Positions 11,581 through 23,402 of a stretch of 64,000 nt of DNA are shown here, in pieces. Location: positions 37,524,752-37,588,751 of the forward strand of contig CM035807.1 of assembly GCA_020466095.1 (NCBI GenBank), given 5' to 3'. Position 1 is the stretch's first letter; each line of letters starts with the position of its first letter. Below the pieces are notes generated by a model. That model was given only the letters and a program-made list of their open reading frames with translations. It did no database searches and had not been told where the DNA came from. The DNA comes from Chlorops oryzae. Taxonomy: Eukaryota > Arthropoda > Insecta > Diptera > Chloropidae. Position numbers and translations under genes: made by a program.

Positions 11581-12394
11581 AAAACAAGTAAGGGTGTTAT
11601 AGTCAGGCGAGCCTGACAATAGAATACCCGACACAGACACATAATTTTTAATATCAACAGGTGTTTAAGGGCAAAAGGAGCCCCATATACCGACTTTTGT
11701 TAAATTTATAAATGAAAACCGCCCTTTTGCCACGCCCAATTTTCAAATTTTTTTGGAATTCTAATCGGACCCTTATATATACGCTCAAATTCTAAGTTTC
11801 ATTGAAATATTTCAATAAAGTCCGCTTTTGAGGAATTTTTGGGATTTTTGTGACAGACCCTAGTACTAAAGGTACCCTTAATAATGGTCCGATCGAAAAA
11901 TTTTGGGGAGGATGTTTGTGGCTGCATACGAGGCATAAGTGCCAAATTTCGTTCAAGTCCCATTTGAATTTCGGGTGTAGGAGAGAATTTTCAAAAAACG
12001 CCCTTCTGCCAAGCCCACTTTTCCAATTTTTTGAAATCGCATTACTTGCCTTTAAACATGTTCAAATATCAAATTTCATCAAAATATCTTGAAGGACTTC
12101 GATTTTAGAGCAGTTTTTGTGATTTTCGTAACAGACCCTAGTACTGGAGGTACCCCTAAAAATGGTCCGATCGGCTCCATTCTCGAACTTGTTCTTACTC
12201 ATGTCCCCGTTAGCACGCATACCAAATTTCTTCATATCCGGATCCCGATTTACCTGTGTGCCAGATTTCGACTACATTGGTCCAGCCGTTTCGGAGGAGA
12301 TCCGACCACGGACGGACGGACAGACGCACATGTCTAAATCGATTCAGTTTTTGATCCTGATCACGAATATATATATAACACTCTTACTTGTTTT
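11581..12394. mobile_element. Chimeric DINE-1/mini-me-like (Helitron-like) element
   Basis: The left end has AAAACAAGTAAG followed by a GTCAGGCGAGCCTGAC hairpin, as in the copies at 27728, 39827, 48985 and 59319 (type A). From about 12190 the sequence switches to the type-B copy seen at 55580-55720 (CCGTTTCGGAGGAGATCCG, the GACGGACGGACAGACG microsatellite, then ATGTCTAAATCGATTC). The last 12 bases, CTTACTTGTTTT, are the exact reverse complement of the first 12. There is no protein. Confidence 0.75.
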
Positions 12395-13354
12395 AAGTTA
12401 TAGTATAATATGTATATCAAATGAAATATGCCTGTTTATAGTTTATTTTATACACTGAATGTGCAATTTTTTGTGTGGGTTTTTTTTAAATGTTGTAAGT
12501 TTTTTTCAAAATGGTTTTTGAATAAAACAGTCACAAACGACTAACACCTGCCCCGAAATTTCTTTTTATTTGGATTTTTTACATAACCGGTTAACCGGTT
12601 TTTAGTGAAATTTTATTTGCTCAATCGGTTTTTCTAATATCCTTAAATGTCGGGTTATTCGCAAACCGGTTTTTGGAAAATGTCGAATAATCAATCACCC
12701 TACTTAAGACTTTTCAATCACTTCTACGCCCACAAATATTAATTTCCAGATTCTCCTCAACATACTCAATTTAAAAGATGGGTACCTATTTCCTAGTTGG
12801 GATATATAAAAACAGGATTTCTTACATTCCTATTAAAATTTTTAGCGCTGAATCTTTAATTGTTTTGAATGTATGAATAATAATGGAAAAAAACATATTG
12901 CTTATTTACTTCTAGAATGTCATATATAAACAAAATATACGATTTTTGAGTTAATGATGAGGAAATATTCGGTGTTTCATGTCTACAGTGACCATAAATT
13001 GGAATTGGAACAACAGAATAAAAATATTTTTTGTTGTTGTTAGTGAAAGTTAGTTAGTTAATGAAAATTTTTGACCAATTAAAATACATAAAAATTAAAC
13101 AAATACATGCATTTCATTGATTTAAACTGGCATGAGTACTAAAACAATTTATTCGAGAATTGAAACTTTTGAAGTTCTTCAACCGAGTTGACGACTACGA
13201 CCCTAAATAACAAAAGTATTCAGGCATCTTCTAGAAATCAAATCCGAATAAAACAAAAATTCGAAATCAATATGATTTCAATAGAAATTTTATCTATTTT
13301 GCATTTTTGCTACATATTTTCCACTAAAAAATATAAAATACACAGAAAAAGAGC
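12395..13354. other. AT-rich spacer; no gene seen
   Basis: Between about 12585 and 12680 the palindromic word AACCGGTT recurs in different forms, probably a relic of a GGTT-rich element like the one at 13363. Nothing else could be supported. Confidence 0.35.
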
Positions 13355-13362
13355 CTAAAAAC

Positions 13363-14639
13363 CAGGGCGTGCAAACGAAACAAATAACGTTCGGGTTATG
13401 GTTATGAAATGATTATGGTTGCGATTACGTTTTCGTAATGAAAAAAACTATTTTCGTTTCGGTATCGTCTCGTTCCGGTTACGGGTTTTCAAAGATTTTA
13501 AGAATCGCGGAAAAAAATTCAAGATATTTATCTCTTGCAAAGCAAACCCTAAAATTGTTAAATTTCCAACTGTCGTTGCAGTACAAAAATCTTGACTACG
13601 AACTATAGACATCAAACGCACCTTAACCTTTCAGGATTCAGTAAGCAATTCAGTACCATGTCGGGTTCGCTTTATAGACCATTGATATTCACAGCACAAA
13701 ACTAAAGGCGTTGTCAATACGCATTTACACGTTAAGAAATTTGAATATTCTAGAGTCAGACTCACGAACAAATGTTTTGAGAAAATTAAGTAAGTAAAGA
13801 AGGACGTAAGAAGAAAAGAGACGGTGTTTGTTAACTATTCCGCAACAATATTCTTCATACTTCAATCAACGCTTCTCTATCTTTCCCATATATTCAAATG
13901 GGATAATTTCGAAACGTGTTTCACAAATCTGACCCTCGCGCCCGGCCTACAAAAAATGTGTTTGATTATCGATATGTCCTAACGTGTAAATGCGTACATA
14001 TCTAATTTATTATGTTTGTGCCGAAAATCTAAAAAGCTTCCAAAAGGTGCATCTTTGGCTGAAAGTAGGACATGGTGTAAGATGTGGCTATTTTTTTTAT
14101 AATCGGCATTTACAATGTTTACACGACCCGCTAGATACGTGTTCACTCGACACACTTAAGTCTATCTGTCTCTGTTTGCCCACACGATTTTTACTGGTGG
14201 CAAAAAAAGACAGATAGTCTTAAACGTATCGAGTAAATACGTATCAAGTGGTCATGCAAACATGGTATGTAATTGATTAAGAGTCACATAAACATTGACT
14301 GAATGAGTCAGTTAATTGTTTAAGGGAAAAAAGCACGTGTGAGGAACACCGACACATGAAGGGAAATGTATAGGCAAGAGTACATAAGCACGTACACGGG
14401 TGACTGATCAGACAGACAGAATGTTTATGTGGCGCATTAATGAGCGACTATGAAATAAATGAATTTTTGGGGAAGATGTTGGAAATTGTTTCAGAAACCG
14501 TTTCGAACCGGTTTCGGTGTTTCGGTTTTGGTTCGGTAACCGGTTTCCAAAAAAAAAAATATCGGTATTATTTCGGTTAGGAAAATAAACCGGTTAAAGT
14601 CGCTTACGGTTACGGTTTCGGTTCCGGTTGCACGCCCTG
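13363..14639. mobile_element. 1.28-kb non-autonomous hAT element
   Basis: CAGGGCGTGCAA at the left and TTGCACGCCCTG at the right are perfect 12-base TIRs. They are flanked by a perfect 8-base duplication CTAAAAAC (13355-13362 and 14640-14647), diagnostic of the hAT superfamily together with the CAG start. Both arms are rich in GGTTACGGTT and CGGTTTCGGTT. The 75-codon open frame inside shows no similarity I recognise. Confidence 0.85.
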
Positions 14640-14647
14640 CTAAAAAC

Positions 14648-15293
14648 AGGTATGATGGTCACTTTAATCATGCCTTACATTGTATAAAATTTTCGTATCA
14701 ATACTTAGTATACTCTCAATATAGGAAGAGAAAAATGTCTTCTTTTTGTATTGAAATGTAAGTGAAATTAAGAACATTAAACTCGTTTTTATCAAAATCG
14801 ATTTTTGTTAATGATAAGATATGACATTCTTGAAGTAAATGGGAGATATGTATGTATGTATATGTAAAGAACTCTAGCGCAGTAAGCAAAGATTGAAAGG
14901 ACATGTTTAAGGTCAAACATTCATTTGCCTTTCCAGCAAAGCACAAATTCTGAGTTACATCAATTTTGAGGGATATTCGCGGCCCGATCTTTGAGAGGAT
15001 GAATCATAAGTCAAAATATATCCAGCCAAACTTCCATTTCTCGAAACATCATTATCCAAGCAATTTGGTTCCAATCCTAGAGACTTTAAGATAATAAGTT
15101 ATAATTTGGGGTATCTCTCCGGGGTTATTGGCACCTGGCTCTGTTACAGTTGATGAAAATTCGAGTTAAGGAAGTTCGAACACAAATGAAACTTATTAAA
15201 ATTATAATGTATGAATATGGCACATGTTCCAGAAGAATGAATATTTTGATTCTCTAATTTCTAGTCTATACGGTCCTATGTTAAATTTTCTAA
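14648..15293. other. 3' flank of lab; no gene seen
   Basis: This would hold the 3' untranslated region of lab on the minus strand. I did not find a convincing minus-strand polyadenylation signal close to the stop. A short TATG repeat is at about 14850. Confidence 0.4.
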
Positions 15294-15728
15294 TTAGTAG
15301 CAACTGCTAATAATGTTATTGGTATCACAGCCAAATGAGCAAATGCTTTTCGCATGCTTTTGTGTTTGTCGTATTGTGTCATTTGGCAAGATCGAATCCT
15401 TCGCCTCCGGATCTGCCTCATTGGGTCGAGTCCCGGCTAGTATCACTTTGAGTTGCAATATTATTTTCAAGCAAGGCGACCCTAGCGTTACCGCTACCGC
15501 TACCCTACCGGTCCCGCTGCCTCTGCTCGCGCCTGCAGTTGAGCAGTTTACTAATTCAACGGATTTCGCAGATGCATTTGCGGATGTTGTTGACATGGCA
15601 GTGGACGCTGTTGATGCATTGCATGACGTGGTTGTAACCGAGTGTTGAGGTAAAATATCGGCCGGAATCAAACCTTCTTTCACGCGTTTCTTCTGTTTCA
15701 TTCGCCTGTTCTGGAACCAGATTTTTAC
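15294..15728 (-). CDS. lab: labial, last coding exon (homeodomain C-terminal part and tail)
   Basis: The exon begins after a CTGTAG acceptor (complement of 15729-15734) with VKIWFQNRRMKQKK, the third helix of an Antennapedia-class homeodomain, then RVKEGLIPADIL, which matches labial specifically. It encodes 144 residues and ends at TAA (15294-15296). Trp48, Phe49, Asn51 and Arg53 of the recognition helix are intact, so DNA binding should be retained. Lab is an anterior Hox transcription factor acting in the nucleus, in embryonic head and midgut in Drosophila. The tail after LPQHS is Ser/Thr/Ala-rich with a short Val-Ala repeat and does not match what I recall of the Drosophila tail; this is usual for Hox tails but could also mean an unannotated splice. 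Confidence 0.92.
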   Translation of the reverse strand, partial: VKIWFQNRRMKQKKRVKEGLIPADILPQHSVTTTSCNASTASTAMSTTSANASAKSVELVNCSTAGASRGSGTGRVAVAVTLGSPCLKIILQLKVILAGTRPNEADPEAKDSILPNDTIRQTQKHAKSICSFGCDTNNIISSCY

Positions 15729-15817
15729 CTACAGCGAAAAAGTTCCCTTTTATATTATAAAGAGTTTTGATTGTGAAACTTTAAAGAAAAATATGTTATG
15801 AAAGTGAATGTACTCAC
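15729..15817 (-). other. lab: 89-bp intron inside the lab homeobox
   Basis: On the minus strand it starts GTGAGT and ends CTGTAG. It separates Gln44 and Val45 of the homeodomain and lies between codons. The same position is interrupted in Drosophila lab (established knowledge), which supports orthology. Confidence 0.9.
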
Positions 15818-16143
15818 CTGTGTTTCGTTGAGCTGCAGTGTATTTGCGATTTCGATCCGCCTCGCGCGTGTCAGATACCGATTAAAATGAAATTCCTTCT
15901 CCAGTTCCGTCAGCTGTTTGTTCGTAAAATTTGTACGTCCCGAATTATTGGTCGTGTTCAAGCCACAACTGCTCATTCCAAGTGCCAAACCACCGGTATT
16001 GCTCAAAATGGGACTGCTTCCACTGCCAGACAACATTAGATTTTGGGCTTGGTGGCTGGCCAGTGCGACGCCGCTGCTGCGGCAAATGTCAAGCTGCGAT
16101 CCATTCAATTGATAATCATGAACTGTGGCAGGTAGTTTCGTCG
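15818..16143 (-). CDS. lab: labial, internal coding exon (homeodomain N-terminal part)
   Basis: Translated on the minus strand, the exon contains [15 protein letters not shown], a Gly/Ser-rich linker, then homeodomain residues 1-44 starting [20 protein letters not shown] and ending LQLNETQ. The [12 protein letters not shown] start is the lab signature. The 3' edge is a strong donor (CAG then GTGAGT); the 5' edge is set at the acceptor TTCTTCCACGCAG (16144 onward), which leaves a two-base partial codon. The start codon and the YPWM-like hexapeptide needed for Extradenticle binding must be on an upstream exon, which is not in this window. Confidence 0.92.
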
Positions 16144-17060
16144 CTGCGTGGAAGAAACAATAGTAGAAAGAATCGTTAGTTATGTGTGCTGACTCTTTTG
16201 CTTATCTCAACCAAGATCGCTGTCAAAGTCAATCAGCATGATATTTCGTCAACGTCTGGGACGTTTTGAACCTTTGAGCTCTGTTTTAAGCAAGCTATTA
16301 AATTTAAATATTCACAATCATACCCATGTACACATTGTAACAAAGAATGTGAAATTTGTGGGCCTGACATAAAGAAAGGCTTAAAATTTTTTTGGAAAAA
16401 GATTTTATATTTTGCATGATAATAAAATAATCGAATAACAGTTAAAATGCGGTTAAAGTAATGTTTTGGCTCTTTTATGTAGAAATTGACAGCGTTTCTT
16501 ATTTTCATTATATGAGACACGCTCTGGGTCGAGCAAATACTGCGTTTGTGCGTTCGTGTGTAAAAAATATATCAGCATATATGATCAGCACCACCGCAAT
16601 GATCAGAAACTTGAAATATATCAATGATTGTCTGTCTGAGAGTTGATTTCTCTCCTCTATGAGTCAGAAAAATGTTGGAAATAAGTTTGATTGACCCATA
16701 TTTTCGGGGTACCTCCAGCATTAGAATCTGTTATAAAAACCACAGGGCTTATGAAAATTGGAAATTTAAACACATTTTGGGGCCTCTGAATTTGATTTTG
16801 AAAATTAAAGGTATGCGTGATAAGGAGCGTGGAACGTAAGGAAAAGGTCTATTAAAACGGAAGTACCTTGATTTGTTATAAGAATCATAGTCTGCTCTTA
16901 AATCTGTAAAATTCGATATGTTTTGATCAAATTTAATCAATTTATATAAGTTTTGAAGCTGTGAAAATTGTTTAAAAAAGATGGAACTTTGGACGCGGTA
17001 AAATGCTGTTTTCATCTACAATTTCTACGATTATTGAGGAAAAGTTCCTCATATGGTCTT
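16144..17060. other. Intron DNA next to the lab homeobox; nothing recognised
   Basis: No repeat ends, coding regions or RNA genes could be supported. Intronic lab enhancers could lie here but cannot be identified from one sequence. Confidence 0.35.
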
Positions 17061-17072
17061 TTACGCTCATGT

Positions 17073-17230
17073 ATGTATGTATGTTTGGAGTGGATGCCAC
17101 TTAGGCCATTCAGCGGCCGATTGTGATACCACGAGGGGTTTTTTTGAGTTTTTGTGAGTGTATTGTTATTATGTAGTGTACCATGGGATCAAGAGCATAG
17201 CACGCATCCCCTACGCTATACCAGAGCCAC
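17073..17230 (-). mobile_element. tRNA-derived SINE, 158 bp, with 12-bp target duplication
   Basis: TTTACGCTCATG is repeated perfectly at 17061-17072 and 17231-17242. On the minus strand the element opens with a tRNA-like head (GTGGCTCTGGTATAGCGTAG, then GGGATGCGTGCTATGC) and ends in a CATA repeat tail, seen as TATGTATGTATG at 17073-17084. A related copy is at 62632-62783. The direct duplication, the simple-repeat tail and the pol III A-box-like head together define a SINE. Confidence 0.8.
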
Positions 17231-17242
17231 TTTACGCTCATG

Positions 17243-18719
17243 AAAATTCCAAAATAATTTTCATTACTGGACATGGTCGTCGAGTATCCTTTTTTAAAGA
17301 TATTGAAACTATTATAGTTATTGATGTGCTGTGCCGGGTATTGCATTGTAAGGCTCACCTGTGCATAACACCTTTAGTTTTTTTCTGTCGTCGTGTGGTT
17401 ATTTAATTTAAAAAATATGCAAGGACCTTCAAATGTGTCCGAGCCGGGCATTCTTTCCCAGTAATGCAGGATGAAAAAGGTCTTTATAAATGTGCATTTT
17501 TGTTAGCATTTGACTTTCTCGTGGGATTCAACTTGCAATGAACTTGCGTTGTGAACATAATTTGACATGCACCCCGTGGCTAAATCTGATGATGATGAAA
17601 ATTGTGTTTGGGTTTCTTTTAGGGGCTCTGACGGGATTAAGTCAGTTTGTTTTTAAACATTGAAACTGTGTAAAATGTAATTGTTTGTTGCTTGAACGAA
17701 ATAATGGAGAAATTTTTTAGGCGTTGCAAAGTCAGACTAGGGAATTGATTTCAGGGTAACGGATTAATTGGTAAATTCATAAAGAAATCGCTCTTTCAAA
17801 TGCATTAAGTGTCAACAAAATACTTGGTGAGAAAGAGCGTGACATTTTGAAGCTACAATCTATTATATAGAATAATAAATTCTGTGTCGTTTGTCTGTTT
17901 ACTTTTTATTTAACAAAGCTTAAAGCAGTTCACATATAAAAGCAAGTCCTATATGGTCTTATCATTCTTAATTCTTATGGAAATATTTTAGCTTCAGGGA
18001 TAACAAGATATATTAGAGTGGAACTTGCAGGTATGCAGGCATAAACGATCGCGTCAGTGGAAGTTCTTTCTCCAGCAGAGATGTCAGAATGATTAAATAC
18101 TGAGCATTGTTTTTGTTTTGCAATCCATTGAACGGTTGCTTATCTATTGATGCGAATTTTGTCCTTATTGCAAACTATGATAACCGATCAGTAACTGAAA
18201 GGCATGAACATGAATTCACAGAATTCTATTAGATCTGAAGTCATTTTTATTGTTTTGCAAATTAGTACAACCTGAAATGGAGCGATCTAAAATTCAATTT
18301 TTCATGGATTCATGGGTTCGTTAGGAGTTTCAAATTAATTTATAAATGGTCCATTGAAAAATTTTAAGATTTTACATTTTGTAAATTTCACATTTCATTT
18401 AATTCCACTTTTTTCTCATTTCTATATTTAAAGGCTTACAATTCGTTCTCTTTAAAAACCAAAAAGCTAAATACGTAAACACAAAAATCGACTGTGATCT
18501 GCACCCAGTTGGGATATTACTTTTACCACAAGAAGAAAATTTTGTTTGGGGCCCTTAGGAAGGGTAAAGATTTCTCACCAAAAAAAAAAAAAAATTCATA
18601 AAATTAAAAGACAAATTTATTTGTCACAATTTCCAATGTCACATTTCCAAAATTTTTACCAAAAATTCAAGTTGAATGCGCGTTCTACTTGCCTTTTTTG
18701 CGCAAACTGATTTATTAAA
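17243..18719. other. Intron DNA; nothing recognised
   Basis: AT-rich, with random short open frames only. No inverted ends or internal promoters were found. Confidence 0.35.
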
Positions 18720-18980
18720 TCATGATGATGACTTCAGTTTTTCTAATTTTTTTGCCTCTATGGGCAATAGTGAGAGGTCTGACAAGCGTTCCTGTCCCAT
18801 CGAAGTTCTAAGATAACTGTTATCAGATTTAATATTAAAAAACCTCTTTCAGCAGTTGCGGAAAACGAGGCCAGACCATGGGATATAATTTCAGATTTTA
18901 AGCATGTTTTTAGTGTCTTGAATTGGTCATTAAGATTAACTTGGAATCTCTTTACTGTATTTAGCAGACACTTTCCCTGA
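18720..18980 (-). pseudogene. hAT transposase C-terminal (dimerisation) fragment
   Basis: Minus-strand translation gives VNLNDQFKTLKTCLKSE, then ASFSATAERGF, and after a one-base frameshift FNIKSDNSYLRTSMGQERLS, then DLSLLPIE, ending in a stop at 18720-18722. The pattern S-A-x-x-E-R-x-F, then YLR-T-MGQERLS-LSLL-IE, is the classic hATC dimerisation region. The upstream part (18980-19090) is too decayed to follow. It is a dead fragment of an autonomous hAT and a possible relative of the short hAT elements in this window. Confidence 0.7.
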
Positions 18981-19280
18981 AACGTTTAACACCTCTTGGT
19001 TTGGAGAAGACAGGAGTTTCTCGGGTTGTCATATTTCAAACAGACTACTCAGGTCGCAAAGGCTCTGAAATCTTTGTTTAGTTTAAAAAATTAATATATC
19101 AAGCCAGCAAAAGTATACATCAGTGTAGGAAAACTAGGTGTAATTGTACCATTTTCGGCCCTTTTTTACTTCATTAGGTACATTTAGACCATTTTAGGTA
19201 CAATTAAAAAATGACACTTTTTTTTTAGAAAGCAAAGCTTTGTTAAACAACCAAAAGCGGTGAATTAAGTAGGTAATTAT

Positions 19281-19617
19281 ACCCTGTAGCAAGCAGTGGG
19301 TAAACTCTCTTAAAGGAACTAGTACATTAGCTAGAATAATCATAAGTAGTAAAACTTTTGGTGAAACTTCATTTTCATTTACCTTGTAGCATGTGCAAGT
19401 AAGGTTTTTTTTAATTTCACTAAAAAAGTCAACAATTTTAATGATTCGGTGTTTGGAGCGCATTTGAAGCTTTAATATCGATAAGAGTGAATAAAAATGT
19501 TAATATATCCTATAGGACAAAACGAATAACCCCAAGAAGTAACAATTTTTTGTCCGAATTGGTGGCTTTTGCACTAGTAACGAACTAGTAAATCACTAGT
19601 TGCACTTGCTGTAGGGT
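19281..19617. mobile_element. Decayed TIR element related to the CCCTGCAG family
   Basis: The left end CCCTGTAGCAAG and the reverse complement of the right end, CCCTACAGCAAG, match at ten of twelve bases. The right arm has spaced ACTAGT palindromes like the right arm of 31239-31962. No tRNA-like module is present. Borders are tentative. Confidence 0.4.
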
Positions 19618-19767
19618 AAGGATCTTCTGGTTGGTTATCTGAGTAATTTTTGGAGAAATTTTCTAAACATTTCTCCAAAAAGGTAGCATAAATGTGCTTT
19701 TTCGTCATATAGATATTAGGTACATTTTATTATATTTAGCTACAAATTACTGATCGCTTTATATGAC

Positions 19768-20231
19768 TTCCAGACTGTCAACTTAAAATCTGAATTTAGC
19801 TCCTTAAGTTGAATTTAGAAAATATCCTTTAAGACTGTAAATTCTGAGTTTACGAGCTCACACGCCTGTTCGAACTTAAATTAGATGTTGGCTTTGATTG
19901 ATCGAAAAGATATCGTGGTATAGTGGATAGTCCTCCGCCTTGGAACCCAAAAGGCTGAGGTTCGAATCCGGGCGCAAACAAGATTAATTAGGGAGAAAGT
20001 TATTTTTATTATTAAAACAAACGAAAATTAATTTCACCTCTAAAGATTTGAAAAATGAAGAAAATAGATAATTTCATCGTTGTCAAAAAAGGTAGTGAAA
20101 TGTAAGGGTTGCAGCAACGAATGCCTAAACTCATGAGTTTATTTCTGAATTAAAATACCCTAAACTCAGTTTAAACTCACTACTAAAGTCTACTTAAGGT
20201 ACTAAATTCAGTTTAACGCAATAGTCTGGAA
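19768..20231. mobile_element. 464-bp TIR element carrying a tRNA-like module
   Basis: TTCCAGACT (19768-19776) is matched by AGTCTGGAA (20223-20231). The imperfect inverted repeat extends about 30 bases, with CTGAATTTAG in both arms. AC stands outside both ends. Subterminal words such as AACTCAGTTTAAACT recur. The tRNA-like module at 19911-19976 lies in the middle. Confidence 0.65.
19911..19976 (+). repeat. tRNA-like module in TIR element
   Basis: A-box-like GTGGTATAGTGGATAGTCC, an arm with GCCTT and AAGGC paired around TTGGAA, and a B-box GAGGTTCGAATCCG are in correct order and spacing. The lack of a paired acceptor stem and its central position in a TIR element argue against a normal tRNA gene. 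Confidence 0.65.
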
Positions 20232-20868
20232 ACCATATTAGATACATGCTGAGATTTAAATACAGTCCAGTCCAGTAGTGGTAGGTATATAAATGGATCA
20301 TTATGAGTAAGTAAGTGACTTAAACCAGTAAATCCCGCAGCCAGCGATAACCTATGTGGGTGGTTGCTATTTTTCTAATGAAAAGTCTAGGAAGTTTTTA
20401 TTAATTTTTGCTTGAGCACTTTATGGGCCCCGTAGCCCCTGACTTTTATGTATGTCCAAAATCAAAAGAAAATTTAAGTACAACTTTGAAGTTTTTCGTT
20501 TCACCATTTTAATTAATATATATTTAATAAATATTCAAACCATCTCAGGAGTAGAATTTAAAATTTGCCAGTGCGATAAGAAAACATTTGAATTTTAAAT
20601 TTACCAGGACCCAGGATTTGAAGTTTTCTATTCGGAAATTACATTTTATTTGAATATATTCGACGTTTTCTTAACTTTTCGATTGCGAACCCTGTAGTAA
20701 TGAAATGGTTTCGGTGAAAAACAGACTGGACCCAGGTGAGTCTATTTCGGACCGACCTCAAATTTATACGAAACGCGACCGGTCTAGGGTTATCCTCTGT
20801 CGGATTCATCCTCTTCTAATCCCAAAATGAGCATTGATGGGTGAGTGCAGACAAAGGTACTCGCCCGC
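20232..20868. other. Intron DNA; nothing recognised
   Basis: No element ends or coding regions were found. The segment 20760-20868 directly precedes the first unit of the tandem duplication. Confidence 0.35.
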
Positions 20869-23402
20869 GACTCACCCACACGCCCACAATCCCACACGCT
20901 TTGGAAAGGAGCGGTTGTTTTTCAATGACAGCCCCATGTTAAAAAAAGTTCGTTGAATGTAGGAGAAAGGCGCCCGGTACTGACTTCTTTAGGACCGACC
21001 CATGGCCGTTCTCATTTACTGACCAATACTTATGATTTTAATTAAAGAAACGAAATGAATGGCTCCAGCCAGTGCCGTATTAAGATAGGGCTAGCTGGGG
21101 CTATAGCCCTGGGCCACAACTGGCAACGGGCCCCGAGCGTCCAAATAAAATATCATCAAAATATTTCAAAACATTTTTTTCCAATTAAATCACTTTAAAG
21201 TTTTAAAATTAATAAAATAAAAAATTAAATTATATGAGCCCTTGATTATGAAAGTGGTATAAGTCAAAAGATTTTAAAATCTAGTTTTACTTCAGATTAT
21301 CTTATTTAATAAGAATTTGATAGGAAATAGCTGATAAACTATATTTATAAAATATTTGACATATACCACTTTCAAAATCAAAGGCTCATATACTCGTACA
21401 TATAAATTGTTTGCTTTATTGTTCCTTCCTTTGAAAGAATTTATATTGTACTAATTAATCATCTTGAACTTAAATTGAGTTATTCCTTATATCAAAAAAC
21501 TGCACCAAATAGAGCATCAGGGGGCCCCATCACTATATCAGCCCCGGGCCCCATGACACTCTATTCCGCCGCTAGCCCAAGCACTAGGCCTTGTGAGAAT
21601 TTATTTCATTAACATAATGGTTTAAAAAGCAACAACTTCTCCCGAGCAAAAGTATTTTGTTCTCATATGCGTATCCAAATCTAAATGTTGGTGAAAACCA
21701 AATACAGATAAAACAATTTAAAATATAATTATTAAATTATTTAAATATTCATTAGAAATTTTGGTGAATTCGGCCGTTCAAAATTTTCCAAAACTTGAAC
21801 CGAATCAATTTAATTCAATTTTAAATTCTACGAACGGTCCACGTGTATCTAATGGCTTTAATTTATTCTGATATATGAAATTATTTAGTTGAAACTCGAG
21901 GATAACTCTAGTGAAATCTACAGGCTACACACAATTAAATGCGCTTTCCACTATTGGCTTACTGATTGTGTCGTCTAAAAGCTGTTTGCTTTACAATTCT
22001 GGTTATTAAAATTAAATTGGAAGGAAATTTCTTGTTTAATTTTTAATTGAATTCTTTATTACAACGTGCAGCTGCAGCCCCCTTATATACATTTAAAGCC
22101 TTTTCCACAGCTAATTGTAGATTAAAAGCCGTCACCAACAAAGACACTCGAAGAACACGTTTGGCGCCGCTCTAATAAAACTTGAGCCCACATAAGTGTT
22201 TGTAAACAAATATTTTCCTACCAGCACACATGTCATTACATAAGTGCATATAAGTGAAGATATGGAAAAAAAAATAAAAATAAAAACAAAACACAAAAAA
22301 ACTGGTATCCGAGGGCGTGGGCAATGGAAAGCATACGGCTTTGACTTAAAATGACAACTTTCGGTATCAAAGCATGCTTCGACAAAGCCTTTAAAAACAT
22401 CTCAAGCACCGCATTTTTCAATTTATTATCCCGATTCAAGCTTTATTTACCAATATCTAAAGGCATTATGATTTGTGTTTGATGTTAACCTGTGAAAGCG
22501 CAATTACCAGTAGTTCAAGAGCGTTATCAGCTTACAGCCGTTGACTGCAATGTTGACTTCAGTCGCTTAATGCGCTGGTGCCGTTTTATTTATTTAATTT
22601 CCATGTAACTTTGTGGCAGCAGCAAGTTGAGATTTTTGCCTTGCACCTACGAGGGGCAAGCATGGAAATGCAGCGATCCAATGAGTTAGAAGTGATTCCC
22701 GATAATAACCCGTAACATAACAAAGTAACAGATATCGCTGGCGCCGGCTGTCAGCAGCGACCGCCAACTGGCCGCGTCAGTTTTGACAGGAATCGATTGC
22801 CGTTGCAAGAAGCTTAAATGCCCTTGCCTGCACACCTCAGTGCCGTACGCCACTAAGTGAATCGCCGTAAAGGAAAGCATGTGGAATATTTCGTACGCTC
22901 GGCTCCAATTAATTGGTTTAAACTTTAAAGTCTTACATTACATTCGCAGCAGTAATTACCCTGTTTATGTGTCAAACTTATCCAAAGTAAACAAAGGAAA
23001 GAAGGTTTTTAAAAATTTTCCATACTCTATAAAATTAATTTCCTGCAAATGGCAAGGTTGAGAAGTGGTAAAAGGGGTGATTCCCACGAGTCCTAAGCAG
23101 GCTGATGACCTTGTTTTGGTTCCAATTTTGAAATTTTCCGACGGGCCCTATGCAAAAAAAAAACCTCGAGCCCGAGTTTGCCGTTTATAGGCACGCCCGC
23201 AAATATCATTTACTGAGCAATCTTTAAGACTCAGGGCTCCAAAGATTTATTCGTATTGCAGTAAAGTGCAGATTTAATTTCACGCTTTTCAAGCCTTTAG
23301 AAAGACTCTAGCACACACTGATGGGATAATGAAGATTTTTGGTTTTATGTTTTAGGATAAAAGGGTGCTGAATACATAGTTGTGGATTGGATATGAATGA
23401 AC
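20869..23402. repeat. Tandem duplication, unit 1 (2.53 kb)
   Basis: This block is repeated in the same orientation at 23456-25993 with scattered substitutions and small indels. It starts at GACTCACCCACACGCC and ends at GATATGAATGAACA. It contains a MITE (21070-21576) and a GC-richer stretch (about 22500-22900) that is practically unchanged between units. The 64-codon minus-strand frame at 22686-22880 is identical in both units, but I see no protein family in it. Confidence 0.9.
21070..21576. mobile_element. MITE with internal hairpin, copy in tandem unit 1
   Basis: The left end CAGTGCCGTATTAAGA is roughly inverted at the right end (TCTATTCCGCCGCTAG). GGGCCCC tracts lie inside both ends. Internally, about 21232-21268 and 21358-21394 are inverted copies (TATGAGCCCTTGATT with AATCAAAGGCTCATA) that could fold into a hairpin. 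No clean target duplication was seen. Confidence 0.55.

Noticed and set aside
19911..19976. Functional tRNA genes at the tRNA-like modules
   Set aside because: Acceptor stems do not pair, arms are irregular and the modules sit inside transposons; only box-like elements are convincing.
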